A stretch of 64,000 nucleotides of DNA from Streptomyces violascens (lineage in GTDB: Bacteria; Actinomycetota; Actinomycetes; Streptomycetales; Streptomycetaceae), in contig NZ_BMUA01000002.1 of NCBI RefSeq assembly GCF_014649955.1, positions 62,001 through 126,000 of the forward strand, read 5' to 3'. Below the pieces are notes generated by a model. That model was not told the origin of the DNA, made no database searches, and saw only the letters and a list, made by a program, of their open reading frames with translations. Every line of letters begins with the position of its first letter. Within the stretch, counting starts at the first letter, position 1. Below, piece after piece: positions 1 through 8,540 of the stretch. The position numbers were made by a program, and so were the translations under genes.

Positions 1-2464
1 CGGAAACGGCCACGAACGGACCCTGTGCGCCCTGGAGCTTCTGCGTGACATAGGGGACGCGCTGCTCCTCCTCGGGGTGCAGGAGATTGTGCTCCTCCAC
101 CTCGACGGCGTCGCGGCGCAGCTCGTTCCAGGAGGTCGCAGACCAGACGTCCGCCCGTACGTTCCACTCCTCGGCGAGGATCCGCTGCGCCTCGATCGCC
201 CACGGCACGGCCACGCCGGACGCCATGATCTGGGCCGGAATGGCGCCCGAAGTCCCCGCGCTGTACCGGTGGATGCCCTTGAGGATGCCGTCCACGTCGA
301 CGTCCGCCGGCTCGGCCGGGTGCTGGATCGGCTCGTTGTAGACGGTGAGGTAGTAGAAGACGTCCTCGCTGTCCGGGCCGTACATGCGGCGCAGACCGTC
401 CTTGACGATGTGCGCGATCTCGTAGCCGAAGGCCGGGTCGTAGGCGACACAGCCCGGGTTGGTCGAGGCGAGCAACTGCGAGTGGCCGTCCGCGTGTTGC
501 AGACCCTCACCCGTCAGAGTCGTTCGTCCCGCAGTCGCACCCAGCACGAATCCGCGCGCCAACTGGTCGGCCATCTGCCAGAACTGGTCGCCGGTGCGCT
601 GGAAACCGAACATCGAGTAGAAGACGTACACCGGGATCAGCGGCTCGCCATGCGTGGCGTACGCCGAGCCCGCGGCGATCAGCGAGGCCGTGCAGCCTGC
701 CTCGGAGATGCCGTCGTGCAGCATCTGCCCGGTCGGCGACTCCTTGTAGGCGAGCAGCAGTTCGCGGTCGACCGCCTCGTACTGCTGGCCCAGCGGGTTG
801 TAGATCTTGGCGCTCGGGAAGAACGCGTCCATGCCGAAGGTGCGGTACTCGTCCGGCGCGATCAGCACGAAGCGCTTGCCGATCTCCTTGTCCCGCATCA
901 GGTCCTTCAGGATGCGGACGAACGCCATCGTGGTGGCGATCGACTGCTGGCCCGAGCCCTTCTTGGCGACCGCGTACGTCTTGTCCTCGGGGAGGCTCAA
1001 AGGCTTCGCGCGCACCACCCGGGTCGGCACGTAGCCGCCGAGCCCGAGCCGGCGGTCGTGCATGTACTGGATCTCCTCGGACTTGCGTCCGGGGTGGTAG
1101 TACGGCGGCGCGCCGGACTCCAGCTCGGCGTCCGTGATCGGGATGTGCAGCCGGTCCCGGAAGCCCTTGAGGTCGTCGACCGTCAGCTTCTTCATCTGGT
1201 GGGTCGCGTTGCGGCCCTCGAAGTTCGGGCCCAGCGTCCAGCCCTTGACGGTGTGCGCCAGGATCACGGTCGGCTGGCCCTTGTGCGCCTTGGCCGCCGA
1301 GAACGCCGCGAAGATCTTCTTGTGGTCGTGGCCGCCGCGCCCCAGGTGCAGGATCTGCTGGTCGGTCATGTTCTCGACCATGGCGCGCAGCCGCTGGTCG
1401 TCACCGAAGAAGTGGTCCCGGATGTACCCGCCGGTCTCGGTGGCGTACGTCTGGAACTGGCCGTCCGGCGTGGTGTTCATCTTGTTGACCAGGATGCCGT
1501 CGCGGTCCTGCGCGAGCAGCGGGTCCCAACTGCGGTCCCAGATCAGCTTGATGACGTTCCAGCCGGCGCCGCGGAACTGCGACTCCAGCTCCTGGATGAT
1601 CTTGCCGTTGCCGCGTACCGGGCCGTCGAGGCGCTGGAGGTTGCAGTTGACGACGAAGGTCAGGTTGTCCAGGTTCTCGCGGGCCGCGATGGACAGCTGG
1701 CCGAGCGACTCGGGCTCGTCCATCTCGCCGTCGCCGAGGAACGCCCACACATGCGACTTGGAGGTGTCGGCGATGCCGCGCGCCTGCATGTAGCGGTTCA
1801 TCCGCGCCTGGTAGATCGCGCCGAGCGGGCCGAGACCCATCGAGACGGTCGGGAACTCCCAGAAGTCCGGCATGAGGCGCGGGTGCGGATAGGACGAAAG
1901 CCCGTACGGGGCCTTCGACTTCTCCTGGCGGAACGCGTCGAGCTGCTGCTCGCTGAGCCGGTCGAGCAGGAAGGCGCGGGCGTAGATTCCGGGGGACGCG
2001 TGGCCCTGGAAGAAGATCTGGTCGCCGCCGTCGCCCTCGTCCTTGCCCCGGAAGAAGTGGTTGAAGCCCACGTCGTACAGGGAGGCGGAGGAGGCGAACG
2101 TGGCGATGTGGCCGCCGACGCCGATGCCCGGGCGCTGCGCCCTGGACACCATCACGGCCGCGTTCCAGCGCGTCGCGTTGAGGACCTTGCGCTCGATCTC
2201 CTCGTTGCCCGGGAAGAACGGCTCGTCCTTGGTGGCGATCGTGTTGACGTAGTCCGAGCTGCGCATCTCGGGCACGGCCACGCGCTTCTCGCGCGCCCGC
2301 TCGATCAGCCGGAGCATCAGATAGCGGGCCCGTTCGCGGCCGCGCTCGTCGACGGCGGCGTCCAGGGAGTCGAGCCACTCCTGGGTCTCTTCGGGATCGA
2401 AGTCCGGGACCTGGCTCGGCAGGCCGCCAATGATGATCGGGTTGCGATCGGATCCGGAAGCCAC
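1..2464 (-). CDS. aceE: Pyruvate dehydrogenase E1 component, homodimeric type (3' end outside window)
   Basis: E1 of the pyruvate dehydrogenase complex: thiamine-diphosphate-dependent decarboxylation of pyruvate and transfer of the acetyl group to E2 lipoamide in the cytoplasm. About 821 codons are visible of a family length near 900, so the C-terminus is cut off by the window edge. The N-terminus reads [18 protein letters not shown], and the ThDP/Mg motif is visible as [17 protein letters not shown]. The GTG start at 2464 is chosen because GAAGGA lies about 6 bases upstream and the conserved N-terminal region follows directly. It is divergent from the DUF3052 gene across a 440-base promoter region. 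Two direct GGTAACCG repeats 11 bases apart (2571-2589) lie about 110 bases upstream of the start and could be an operator. Confidence 0.95.
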   Translation of the reverse strand, partial: MASGSDRNPIIIGGLPSQVPDFDPEETQEWLDSLDAAVDERGRERARYLMLRLIERAREKRVAVPEMRSSDYVNTIATKDEPFFPGNEEIERKVLNATRWNAAVMVSRAQRPGIGVGGHIATFASSASLYDVGFNHFFRGKDEGDGGDQIFFQGHASPGIYARAFLLDRLSEQQLDAFRQEKSKAPYGLSSYPHPRLMPDFWEFPTVSMGLGPLGAIYQARMNRYMQARGIADTSKSHVWAFLGDGEMDEPESLGQLSIAARENLDNLTFVVNCNLQRLDGPVRGNGKIIQELESQFRGAGWNVIKLIWDRSWDPLLAQDRDGILVNKMNTTPDGQFQTYATETGGYIRDHFFGDDQRLRAMVENMTDQQILHLGRGGHDHKKIFAAFSAAKAHKGQPTVILAHTVKGWTLGPNFEGRNATHQMKKLTVDDLKGFRDRLHIPITDAELESGAPPYYHPGRKSEEIQYMHDRRLGLGGYVPTRVVRAKPLSLPEDKTYAVAKKGSGQQSIATTMAFVRILKDLMRDKEIGKRFVLIAPDEYRTFGMDAFFPSAKIYNPLGQQYEAVDRELLLAYKESPTGQMLHDGISEAGCTASLIAAGSAYATHGEPLIPVYVFYSMFGFQRTGDQFWQMADQLARGFVLGATAGRTTLTGEGLQHADGHSQLLASTNPGCVAYDPAFGYEIAHIVKDGLRRMYGPDSEDVFYYLTVYNEPIQHPAEPADVDVDGILKGIHRYSAGTSGAIPAQIMASGVAVPWAIEAQRILAEEWNVRADVWSATSWNELRRDAVEVEEHNLLHPEEEQRVPYVTQKLQGAQGPFVAVS

Positions 2465-2904
2465 GCTGTTCCTTCACTGTCGGGGGGATGCGGAAGACAG
2501 CCAATTCTGCGCCGCATCCCATCGTGTACCGCTGGGGCGCAAACGTCATCTCTACTGAGAGGTAACCGAGGGGTAACCGTCACCGGAGCAGGAAGTAGGC
2601 TCAGGGCCTGGACGGGTCGGGCCAAATCGCAACCTTACGCTCAACCCGGCCAACCGTTCCCGAAGGGTGTTCGGACCCGATTGGAGTACCCAAAGGAACA
2701 GAACGGCGTAAACAGTCACCAATGGTGTGGGATGAATCACCGACGGGGATGCGGATGTCCCTGAACACCGCCACACTGACCCCCAAAGGGCGGGTTCGGA
2801 GGCCGGGTACTTGCGAGATTCGTCCCGCCCGTGTGGACTACGCCCCATGCCACGCGTATGCGCGCGGCTGCAGAACTTACCGAATCAAGATCAGGAGGCA
2901 AGCC
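2465..2904. promoter_or_regulatory. Divergent promoter region aceE / DUF3052 gene
   Basis: No gene is seen here. On the aceE side there are two direct copies of GGTAACCG at 2571-2578 and 2582-2589, spaced exactly 11 bases (one helical turn), a geometry typical of regulator half-sites. I could not fix convincing -10/-35 boxes. The region ends in the strong ribosome binding site AGGAGG at 2893-2898. Confidence 0.4.
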
Positions 2905-3327
2905 GTGAGCGCGACCGCGGACCACGCGGAGGAGCGGACCAACCCGGCCGGAAGGCTGGGGTTCGAGCCCGGACAGGTGGTCCAGGAGATCGGTTACGAC
3001 GACGACGTCGACCAGGATCTCCGCGAGGGCATTGAGTCCCTGATTGGCCAGGATCTCGTCGATGAGGACTATGACGACGTCGCCGACGTCGTCGTGCTGT
3101 GGTTCCGTGACGAGGACGGCGACCTAACGGACGCCCTGGTGGACGCCATCGGCCTCCTGGAGGACGCCGGCACGATCTGGCTGCTGAGCCCGAAGACCGG
3201 CCGGGACGGATACATCGAGCCCAGCGACATCCAAGACGCCGCGCAGACCGCCGGCCTGTCACCGGCCAAGAGCGTCAGCGTCGGCAAGGACTGGTCGGGC
3301 ACCCGCCTGAAGTCCGGCAAGCGCTGA
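2905..3327 (+). CDS. DUF3052 domain-containing protein
   Basis: A 140-residue acidic cytosolic protein conserved next to aceE in streptomycetes; function unknown. It starts MSATADHAEERTNPAGRLGF and has the family pattern of an acidic stretch (GYDDDVDQDLRE, DEDYDD), a VVLWFRDEDGDLTDALVDA segment and the C-terminal GKDWSGTRLKSGKR tail. The GTG at 2905 is supported by AGGAGG 6 bases upstream; the longer upstream reading frame lacks a ribosome binding site. A strong terminator follows. No catalytic motif can be recognised. Confidence 0.85.
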   Translation: MSATADHAEERTNPAGRLGFEPGQVVQEIGYDDDVDQDLREGIESLIGQDLVDEDYDDVADVVVLWFRDEDGDLTDALVDAIGLLEDAGTIWLLSPKTGRDGYIEPSDIQDAAQTAGLSPAKSVSVGKDWSGTRLKSGKR

Positions 3328-3343
3328 TCCACCCCTCACGCCC

Positions 3344-3383
3344 CACAGGGCCCCCTCAGGCACCAGCCTGAGGGGGCCCTGTG
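3344..3383 (+). terminator. Perfect 18-bp hairpin terminator
   Basis: Inverted repeat with arms 3344-3361 and 3366-3383 (CACAGGGCCCCCTCAGGC and its complement) and a 4-base ACCA loop, just after the DUF3052 stop. There is no T-tract, as is usual in Streptomyces. It isolates the peroxiredoxin gene from upstream transcription. Confidence 0.85.
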
Positions 3384-3444
3384 CATAGGGGGGTGCGTAG
3401 GGTGGGGTTTCACCGATACGGCCCATTGAAGGGAAGGCGTTTCC

Positions 3445-3903
3445 ATGGCTATCGAGGTCGGCACCAAGGCCCCGGAGTTCGAGCTCAAGGACAACCACGG
3501 CCGGACCGTGAAGCTCAGCGACTTCCGCGGCGAGAAGAACGTGGTGCTGCTCTTCTACCCGTTCGCCTTCACCGGCGTGTGCACGGGCGAGCTGTGCGAA
3601 CTGCGCGACAACCTGCCGAAGTTCGTCAACGACGACACCCAGCTGCTCGCCGTCTCCAACGACTCCATCCACACCCTGCGCGTCTTCGCCGAGCAGGAGG
3701 GCCTGGAGTACCCGCTGGTCTCCGACTTCTGGCCGCACGGCGAGGTCAGCCGCGCCTACGGCGTCTTCGACGAGGACAAGGGGTGCGCGGTGCGCGGCAC
3801 CTTCATCATCGACAAGGAGGGCGTGGTCCGCTGGACCGTCGTCAACGCCCTGCCGGACGCCCGCGACCTCAACGAGTACCTCAAGGCGCTCGACACCATC
3901 TGA
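3445..3903 (+). CDS. ahpE: AhpE-type peroxiredoxin
   Basis: A 152-residue thiol peroxidase of the AhpC/TSA thioredoxin fold that reduces hydroperoxides and peroxynitrite in the cytosol. The peroxidatic site is seen as [18 protein letters not shown]: the Thr-x-x-Cys motif with C in GVCTGE, and a second Cys five residues later. A conserved Arg lies in [15 protein letters not shown]. The start is supported by GGGAAGG about 7 bases upstream. It stands alone between the terminator at 3344-3383 and the terD genes. I assign AhpE rather than BCP from the length and from the F-T-G-V-C-T pattern. Confidence 0.9.
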   Translation: MAIEVGTKAPEFELKDNHGRTVKLSDFRGEKNVVLLFYPFAFTGVCTGELCELRDNLPKFVNDDTQLLAVSNDSIHTLRVFAEQEGLEYPLVSDFWPHGEVSRAYGVFDEDKGCAVRGTFIIDKEGVVRWTVVNALPDARDLNEYLKALDTI

Positions 3904-4065
3904 CCACGGCACGTGCCCGGTCCGGCCCGGCCGACACCGGATGGTCGTTCGGTCGAATCGCCTGTTTGAGCCGGGAACCGGTCACTAGGATCCATTCGTT
4001 GATCCGATGCCAACGCACGACGGGGACGCTGTCCAAGCCGGCCCCTCACACCATTGGGAGGACTC

Positions 4066-4641
4066 GTGGGAGTCAGCCTCAGCAAGGGCGGCAACGTCTC
4101 GCTGACCAAGGCCGCCCCCAACCTGACCGCGGTCATCGTCGGTCTGGGCTGGGACGCACGCACCACCACCGGGGGTGACTTCGACCTGGACGCCAGCGCC
4201 CTGCTGACCAACGACCAGGGCAAGGTCACCAACGACGCGAACTTCGTGTTCTTCAACAACCTCAAGAGCCCCGACGGCTCCGTCGAGCACCAGGGTGACA
4301 ACCTCACCGGTGAGGGCGAAGGCGACGACGAGGTCATCAAGGTGAACCTGGCCGGGGTCCCGGCCGACGTCAACAAGATCGTCTTCCCGGTCTCGATCTA
4401 CGAGGCCGAGAGCCGCCAGCAGTCCTTCGGCCAGGTGCGCAACGCCTACATCCGCGTCGTGAACCAGGCGGACAACAGCGAGCTCGCCCGCTACGACCTG
4501 AGCGAGGACGCCTCGACGGAGACCGCGATGGTCTTCGGCGAGCTGTACCGCAACGGCGCGGAGTGGAAGTTCCGCGCCATCGGCCAGGGCTACGCCTCGG
4601 GCCTGCGCGGCATCGCGCAGGACTTCGGCGTCAACGTCTGA
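4066..4641 (+). CDS. terD: TerD family calcium-binding stress protein (first copy)
   Basis: A 191-residue TerD domain, exactly the usual family length. TerD proteins bind calcium and are linked to tellurite, oxidative and membrane stress; in Streptomyces they also affect development (tdd genes). The N-terminal signature [11 protein letters not shown] is present. The two acidic calcium-binding motifs appear as [10 protein letters not shown] (around residue 40) and as the GEGEGDDEV segment; [10 protein letters not shown] and [14 protein letters not shown] follow. The GTG start at 4066 has GGGAGG 5 bases upstream. It is about 80 percent identical by eye to the next gene, so the pair is a recent tandem duplication or under gene conversion. 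Confidence 0.93.
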   Translation: MGVSLSKGGNVSLTKAAPNLTAVIVGLGWDARTTTGGDFDLDASALLTNDQGKVTNDANFVFFNNLKSPDGSVEHQGDNLTGEGEGDDEVIKVNLAGVPADVNKIVFPVSIYEAESRQQSFGQVRNAYIRVVNQADNSELARYDLSEDASTETAMVFGELYRNGAEWKFRAIGQGYASGLRGIAQDFGVNV

Positions 4642-4660
4642 GCCGACCGCTCTCGTGTGT

Positions 4661-4692
4661 CCGGCGCCGCACCCCTTGTGGTGCGGCGCCGG
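4661..4692 (+). terminator. 12-bp GC-rich hairpin between the two terD genes
   Basis: Arms 4661-4672 and 4681-4692 (CCGGCGCCGCAC and its complement) with an 8-base loop. It suggests the two terD copies are separate or partly attenuated transcription units. Confidence 0.7.
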
Positions 4693-4734
4693 ACGCGCTC
4701 ACCACCTGTTCCACTTCTCGGGGAGGACACGAAC

Positions 4735-5310
4735 ATGGGCGTCACGCTCGCCAAGGGAGGCAATGTCTCCCTCTCCAAGGCCGCACCGAACCTCACCCAG
4801 GTGCTCGTCGGTCTCGGCTGGGACGCACGCTCCACCACCGGAGCCGACTTCGACCTCGACGCCAGCGCCCTGCTGTGCGCGAGCGGGCGGGTGCTCGGCG
4901 ACGAGTACTTCGTCTTCTACAACAACCTCAAGAGCCCCGAGGGCTCGGTCGAGCACACCGGCGACAACCTGACCGGTGAGGGCGAGGGCGACGACGAGTC
5001 GCTCATCGTCGACCTGACGAAGGTGCCCGCCGCCTGCGACAAGATCGTCTTCCCGGTCTCGATCCACGACGCGGACAACCGCGGCCAGACCTTCGGCCAG
5101 GTCGCCAACGCCTTCATCCGCGTCGTCAACCAGGCCGACGGCCAGGAGCTCGCCCGTTACGACCTGAGCGAGGACGCCTCGACGGAGACCGCGATGATCT
5201 TCGGCGAGCTGTACCGGTACGGCGGCGAGTGGAAGTTCCGTGCAGTTGGTCAGGGGTACGCATCGGGGCTGCGGGGCATCGCTCTAGACTTCGGGGTCAA
5301 CGTCTCCTAA
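4735..5310 (+). CDS. terD: TerD family calcium-binding stress protein (second copy)
   Basis: A 191-residue paralogue of the preceding protein with the same layout: [13 protein letters not shown] at the N-terminus, [10 protein letters not shown], the acidic [10 protein letters not shown] loop, and [17 protein letters not shown] at the C-terminus. The ATG at 4735 follows GGGGAGGAC with good spacing. The copies differ mainly around residues 50-60 ([11 protein letters not shown] against [12 protein letters not shown]) and 100-115. The DUF475 gene follows after a GC hairpin (about 5367-5390), fitting a terD-terC type stress unit at the membrane. Confidence 0.93.
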   Translation: MGVTLAKGGNVSLSKAAPNLTQVLVGLGWDARSTTGADFDLDASALLCASGRVLGDEYFVFYNNLKSPEGSVEHTGDNLTGEGEGDDESLIVDLTKVPAACDKIVFPVSIHDADNRGQTFGQVANAFIRVVNQADGQELARYDLSEDASTETAMIFGELYRYGGEWKFRAVGQGYASGLRGIALDFGVNVS

Positions 5311-5459
5311 AGAGATCACCCGGTTGCCTTCAAGTCGAGCGCCGTCCGGGGCGATCCCTGCAAGGAGGCCCCGGGGGCCCGCCCCCGGAGACAGCAGCGT
5401 AAAGCCGTGCGCGGTGCGGGGGGAGACCCGCTCTTCGTCGGGTCGGCCCGCTCTACACG

Positions 5460-6614
5460 ATGGGGAAGTCAGTGCTACTGAAAACCTTCGGCTGGTCGTT
5501 CGCGATCACCGCGATCGGCCTGGCCCTGGCCGTGCTCTACGACGGATGGACCGCCTTCGGCGTGGTGGCCATCCTGGCGGTCCTGGAAATCTCGCTGTCC
5601 TTCGACAACGCGGTGATCAACGCCGGAATCCTGAAGAAGATGAATGCCTTCTGGCAGAAGATCTTCCTCACGGTCGGCGTTCTCATCGCCGTCTTCGGCA
5701 TGCGCCTGGTCTTCCCCGTCGTCATCGTCTCGATCAGCGCCAAGATCGGCCCGTTCGACGCGGTCGACCTGGCGCTGAACGACGCCGACCGCTACCAGCA
5801 GCTGGTCACCGACGCGCACCCGTCGATCGCCGCCTTCGGTGGCATGTTCCTGCTGATGATCTTCCTCGACTTCATTTTCGAGGACCGCGACATCAAGTGG
5901 CTCGCCTGGCTGGAGCGCCCGCTGGCCAAGCTCGGCAAGATCGACATGCTGTCGGTCTGCATCGCCATGATCGCCCTGCTCATCGCCTCCATGACGGTCG
6001 CGACCCACGCCCACCAGCACGGCGGCGCGCACGTCGACAAGGCGCAGACCGTGCTGATCGCCGGCATCGCCGGCCTGATCACGTACCTCGTGGTCGGCGG
6101 GCTCTCCGGCTACTTCGAGAACCGTCTCGAAGAGGACGAGGAGCGTGAGCACGAGGCGGAGGAAGAGGCCGAGCGCACCGGCAGCAAGGTTTCTGCGGTC
6201 GTCATGGCCGGCAAGGCCGCGTTCTTCATGTTCCTCTACCTGGAGGTCCTGGACGCGTCGTTCTCCTTCGACGGCGTCATCGGCGCCTTCGCCATCACCA
6301 ACGACATCGTCCTGATGGCGCTCGGCCTCGGCATCGGCGCGATGTACGTCCGGTCGCTGACCGTCTACCTGGTCCGCCAGGGCACCCTCGACGACTACGT
6401 CTACCTGGAGCACGGCGCGCACTACGCGATCGGTGCGCTGGCCGTGATCCTCCTGGTCACGATCCAGTACGAGATCCAGGAGGTCATCACCGGTTCCGTC
6501 GGCGTCCTGCTGATCGTCTGGTCCTTCTGGTCCTCCGTGCGCCGCAACCGGCGCCTCGCGGCGGACGGCGGCGAGGATTCCAGCGAACGGGCGGAAGTCG
6601 GCTCCGGGGTGTGA
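5460..6614 (+). CDS. DUF475 integral membrane protein (TerC-like)
   Basis: A multi-pass membrane protein of about 384 residues in the DUF475 family, related to TerC. The repeated motif expected for TerC-like transporters is seen twice, as LEISLSFDNAVINAG near residue 45 and LEVLDASFSFDGVIGA near residue 265; acidic residues inside membrane helices are typical of metal-ion handling. A long charged cytosolic loop (EEDEEREHEAEEEAERT) separates two halves of three to four helices each. The start is uncertain: ATG 5460 has no ribosome binding site, while an in-frame GTG at 5472 has GGGGAAG just upstream and matches the usual family N-terminus better. Its place beside terD genes agrees with known TerC-TerD interaction. 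Confidence 0.88.
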   Translation: MGKSVLLKTFGWSFAITAIGLALAVLYDGWTAFGVVAILAVLEISLSFDNAVINAGILKKMNAFWQKIFLTVGVLIAVFGMRLVFPVVIVSISAKIGPFDAVDLALNDADRYQQLVTDAHPSIAAFGGMFLLMIFLDFIFEDRDIKWLAWLERPLAKLGKIDMLSVCIAMIALLIASMTVATHAHQHGGAHVDKAQTVLIAGIAGLITYLVVGGLSGYFENRLEEDEEREHEAEEEAERTGSKVSAVVMAGKAAFFMFLYLEVLDASFSFDGVIGAFAITNDIVLMALGLGIGAMYVRSLTVYLVRQGTLDDYVYLEHGAHYAIGALAVILLVTIQYEIQEVITGSVGVLLIVWSFWSSVRRNRRLAADGGEDSSERAEVGSGV

Positions 6615-6631
6615 CCCCGGTGCTTCCGGAG

Positions 6632-6650
6632 CGCACGCCCTCGGGCGTGT
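6632..6650 (+). terminator. Short hairpin after the DUF475 gene
   Basis: GCACGCCC-TC-GGGCGTGT stem-loop 18 bases after the stop codon. It is small but GC-rich and is likely to end or attenuate the terD/DUF475 transcript. Confidence 0.4.
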
Positions 6651-6767
6651 GATCCGCAGTCGAATGAGGAACGCTCTCTGCGGGGCGGTCACGAGGCCTC
6701 GGCCTCGCCGGCCGTCCCGCAGGGTTTTGCGTGCGGGGACAGTTCACGGACCGATGGGGTGGGGGCA

Positions 6768-7505
6768 ATGGCGTTCTGGGACGGCCTGTGGCGGGGCAGG
6801 GCCTCACAGTTCGACTCGGGCAGCGCGGCGACCAACACGATCGAGCTGACCCGACGGCACAACACGGTCTCGCTCGGGAAGCAGGGCGCCAACACCGGCA
6901 GCCTGCGGGTCAACCTGTCCTGGCGGATGCGTACCTCGGACTTCGGGGGCAAGCCCGACCAGAGCGGGCGGCTGCTGCGCCATCCGCTGAAGTTCTTCAA
7001 GCCGGAGATGGTCCAGGGCCACACCCAGTCCATGGTCAACGTCGACCTCGACCTCGGCTGCCTGTACGAACTCCAGGACGGCACCAAGGGCGTCGTCCAG
7101 CCGCTGGGCAACTTCTTCGGCGCCACCAACAAGGCGCCCTACGTGGAATGCAGCGGCGACGACCGCTTCGGCTCGGCCTCCGGCGAGACGATCTTCATCA
7201 ACCTGGACCACCGCGACGAGATAAAGCGCCTTCTCGTCTTCGTCTACATCTACGACCAGACCCCGGCCTTCGACCGCACCCACGCCAAGGTGACGCTCTA
7301 TCCGAGCAACGGCCCGCGCATCGAGATCGAGCTCGACGAGCGCGCCCCCGAGGCCCGTTCCTGCGCCGTGGTCTCCATCGAGAACATCAAGGGCGACATG
7401 GTGGTGCGGCGCCAGGTGAAGTTCGTGTACGGCTTCCAGGCCGAGCTGGACCGCCTGTACGGCTGGGGCCTGCAATGGGGCCGGGGCTACAAGACGAAGG
7501 CCTGA
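6768..7505 (+). CDS. TerA-like / TerD-superfamily protein
   Basis: A 245-residue cytosolic protein related to the TerD superfamily, of the type often annotated tellurium resistance protein TerA in Streptomyces. It starts MAFWDGLWRGRASQFDS and shows VSLGKQGANTGSLRVNLSW (the TerD-like first strand), VDLDLGCLYEL (the calcium-loop equivalent of DFDLDAS), SGETIFINLDH and a C-terminal VKFVYGFQAELDRLYGWGL. ATG 6768 is preferred over in-frame GTG 6759 because the G-rich tract just upstream gives it better spacing. It is convergent with the next gene, 26 bases apart. It is part of the same Ter stress module. Confidence 0.85.
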   Translation: MAFWDGLWRGRASQFDSGSAATNTIELTRRHNTVSLGKQGANTGSLRVNLSWRMRTSDFGGKPDQSGRLLRHPLKFFKPEMVQGHTQSMVNVDLDLGCLYELQDGTKGVVQPLGNFFGATNKAPYVECSGDDRFGSASGETIFINLDHRDEIKRLLVFVYIYDQTPAFDRTHAKVTLYPSNGPRIEIELDERAPEARSCAVVSIENIKGDMVVRRQVKFVYGFQAELDRLYGWGLQWGRGYKTKA

Positions 7506-7530
7506 GCCGCGGCACGGCCGCCTCCCGCGG
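7506..7530. terminator. Possible shared hairpin between convergent ter genes
   Basis: GCCGCGG at 7506-7512 and CCGCGGC at 7524-7530 can pair with an 11-base loop between two convergent stop codons. It is weak and could serve both strands. Confidence 0.35.
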
Positions 7531-7531
7531 C

Positions 7532-8332
7532 CTACGGGCGGATGAACTGCGGCCCCATGGGCGGCAGCACGAACGTGGGGTCGGGCGCGGGCGCCGCCGC
7601 GGGCTGGGGGTAGCCGTACGCGGGCTGCGGCGAAGCCGGCTGCGGATAGCCGTAGGACGGCTGCGCGAGGGGCGGCTGGGCGGGAGGAGCGGGATGCGGA
7701 CAGCCGTACGACGGCTCGGCCGCGTGCTGCGGCAGCGGCTGGGGCACGGACGGCGCACTGGGCGCACTCCGCGCGCTGTCGCTGCCCTCGCCGTCGTCCA
7801 CGGAGATGCCGTACTCGGTGGCGAGGCCGACCAGGCCGGTCGGGTAACCCTGGCCCACCGCGCGGAACTTCCAGCCGTCGCCGCGGCGGTACAGCTCGCC
7901 GCAGATGATCGCCGTCTCCTCGCCGGTCTCCGGCTTCACGTCGAACAGCGCGACCGGCTCGGCCCCCGAGACCGCCGCGTCGAACAGCAGGATCCGCAGA
8001 TCGCGTACGGCACGGAAGGTCGCGCCGTCCGACGACGCGGTGATCAGCACCCGGTCGACGGAGCGGTCGAGTGCGGCCAGATCGGCCTCGACGGTGTCGG
8101 TGAGGCCTTCCGCGACACGCTTCTTGGGGAGCCGGCGCACCAGGCCCGAGGGGTGGCGCGGCTGGTTGTAGAAGACGAAGTCCTCGTCCGAGCGCACCCG
8201 GCCGTCGGCGGCGAGCAGCAGCGCCGAGGCGTCCACGTCCGGGACGTCGGCGCCGGGCGACCAGCGGAGCACGGCCCGTACGGCCGGGGCCTCCAGCGGG
8301 ACGTTCGATCCCTTCAGCATCGCGTGCGTCAT
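7532..8332 (-). CDS. TerD domain protein with Pro/Tyr/Gly-rich C-terminal tail
   Basis: A protein of 266 residues. Residues 1-180 are a TerD domain (THAMLKGSNVPLEA start, VPDVDASALLL calcium motif, [42 protein letters not shown]). The last 75 residues are disordered and contain imperfect repeats of QPSYGYPQPA and QPAYGYPQPA. Two starts are possible: ATG 8332 (MTHAML, the usual family start, AGG 9 bases upstream) or ATG 8341 with GGGAAGG very close. The aromatic/proline tail is an interaction or phase-separation type segment by composition only. It is divergent from the aldolase gene, whose product belongs to the same predicted Ter-linked pathway. Confidence 0.85.
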   Translation of the reverse strand: MTHAMLKGSNVPLEAPAVRAVLRWSPGADVPDVDASALLLAADGRVRSDEDFVFYNQPRHPSGLVRRLPKKRVAEGLTDTVEADLAALDRSVDRVLITASSDGATFRAVRDLRILLFDAAVSGAEPVALFDVKPETGEETAIICGELYRRGDGWKFRAVGQGYPTGLVGLATEYGISVDDGEGSDSARSAPSAPSVPQPLPQHAAEPSYGCPHPAPPAQPPLAQPSYGYPQPASPQPAYGYPQPAAAPAPDPTFVLPPMGPQFIRP

Positions 8333-8469
8333 GCCCGTCATCCTGCCTTCCCGCAGACCCCGCGGACAACGCGGGGCCCGGCCGGATACGCCTCGCGGTG
8401 TACTCGCCGAGTGCGCTCGGGCCGAATGATGCAGACGAGTTACCTGGATTTCACGCACTTGGGGAACTC

Positions 8470-8496
8470 TTGACACGTGTTCCTACGTACTATTAC
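8470..8496 (+). promoter_or_regulatory. Possible promoter for the aldolase-PRTase-HAD operon
   Basis: A perfect TTGACA at 8470-8475 is followed after 15 bases by TATTAC in the least GC-rich part of this divergent spacer, about 45 bases upstream of the aldolase start. The spacing is shorter than the 17-18 bases preferred by vegetative promoters, so this is tentative. Confidence 0.35.
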
Positions 8497-8540
8497 CGGC
8501 CACCCAAATTCTCGGCCGTCCGGCAGTACGGGGGATGTAT

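Noticed and set aside
77..2764. 895-codon open frame on the plus strand
   Set aside because: It is antisense to aceE, whose minus-strand frame encodes clear ThDP-binding sequence. The plus frame is a GC-bias shadow.
4066..8332. Tellurite resistance as the main function of the ter genes
   Set aside because: The name is historical. TerD proteins here sit with a biosynthetic module and no tellurite-specific gene, so a general stress role is the safer reading.
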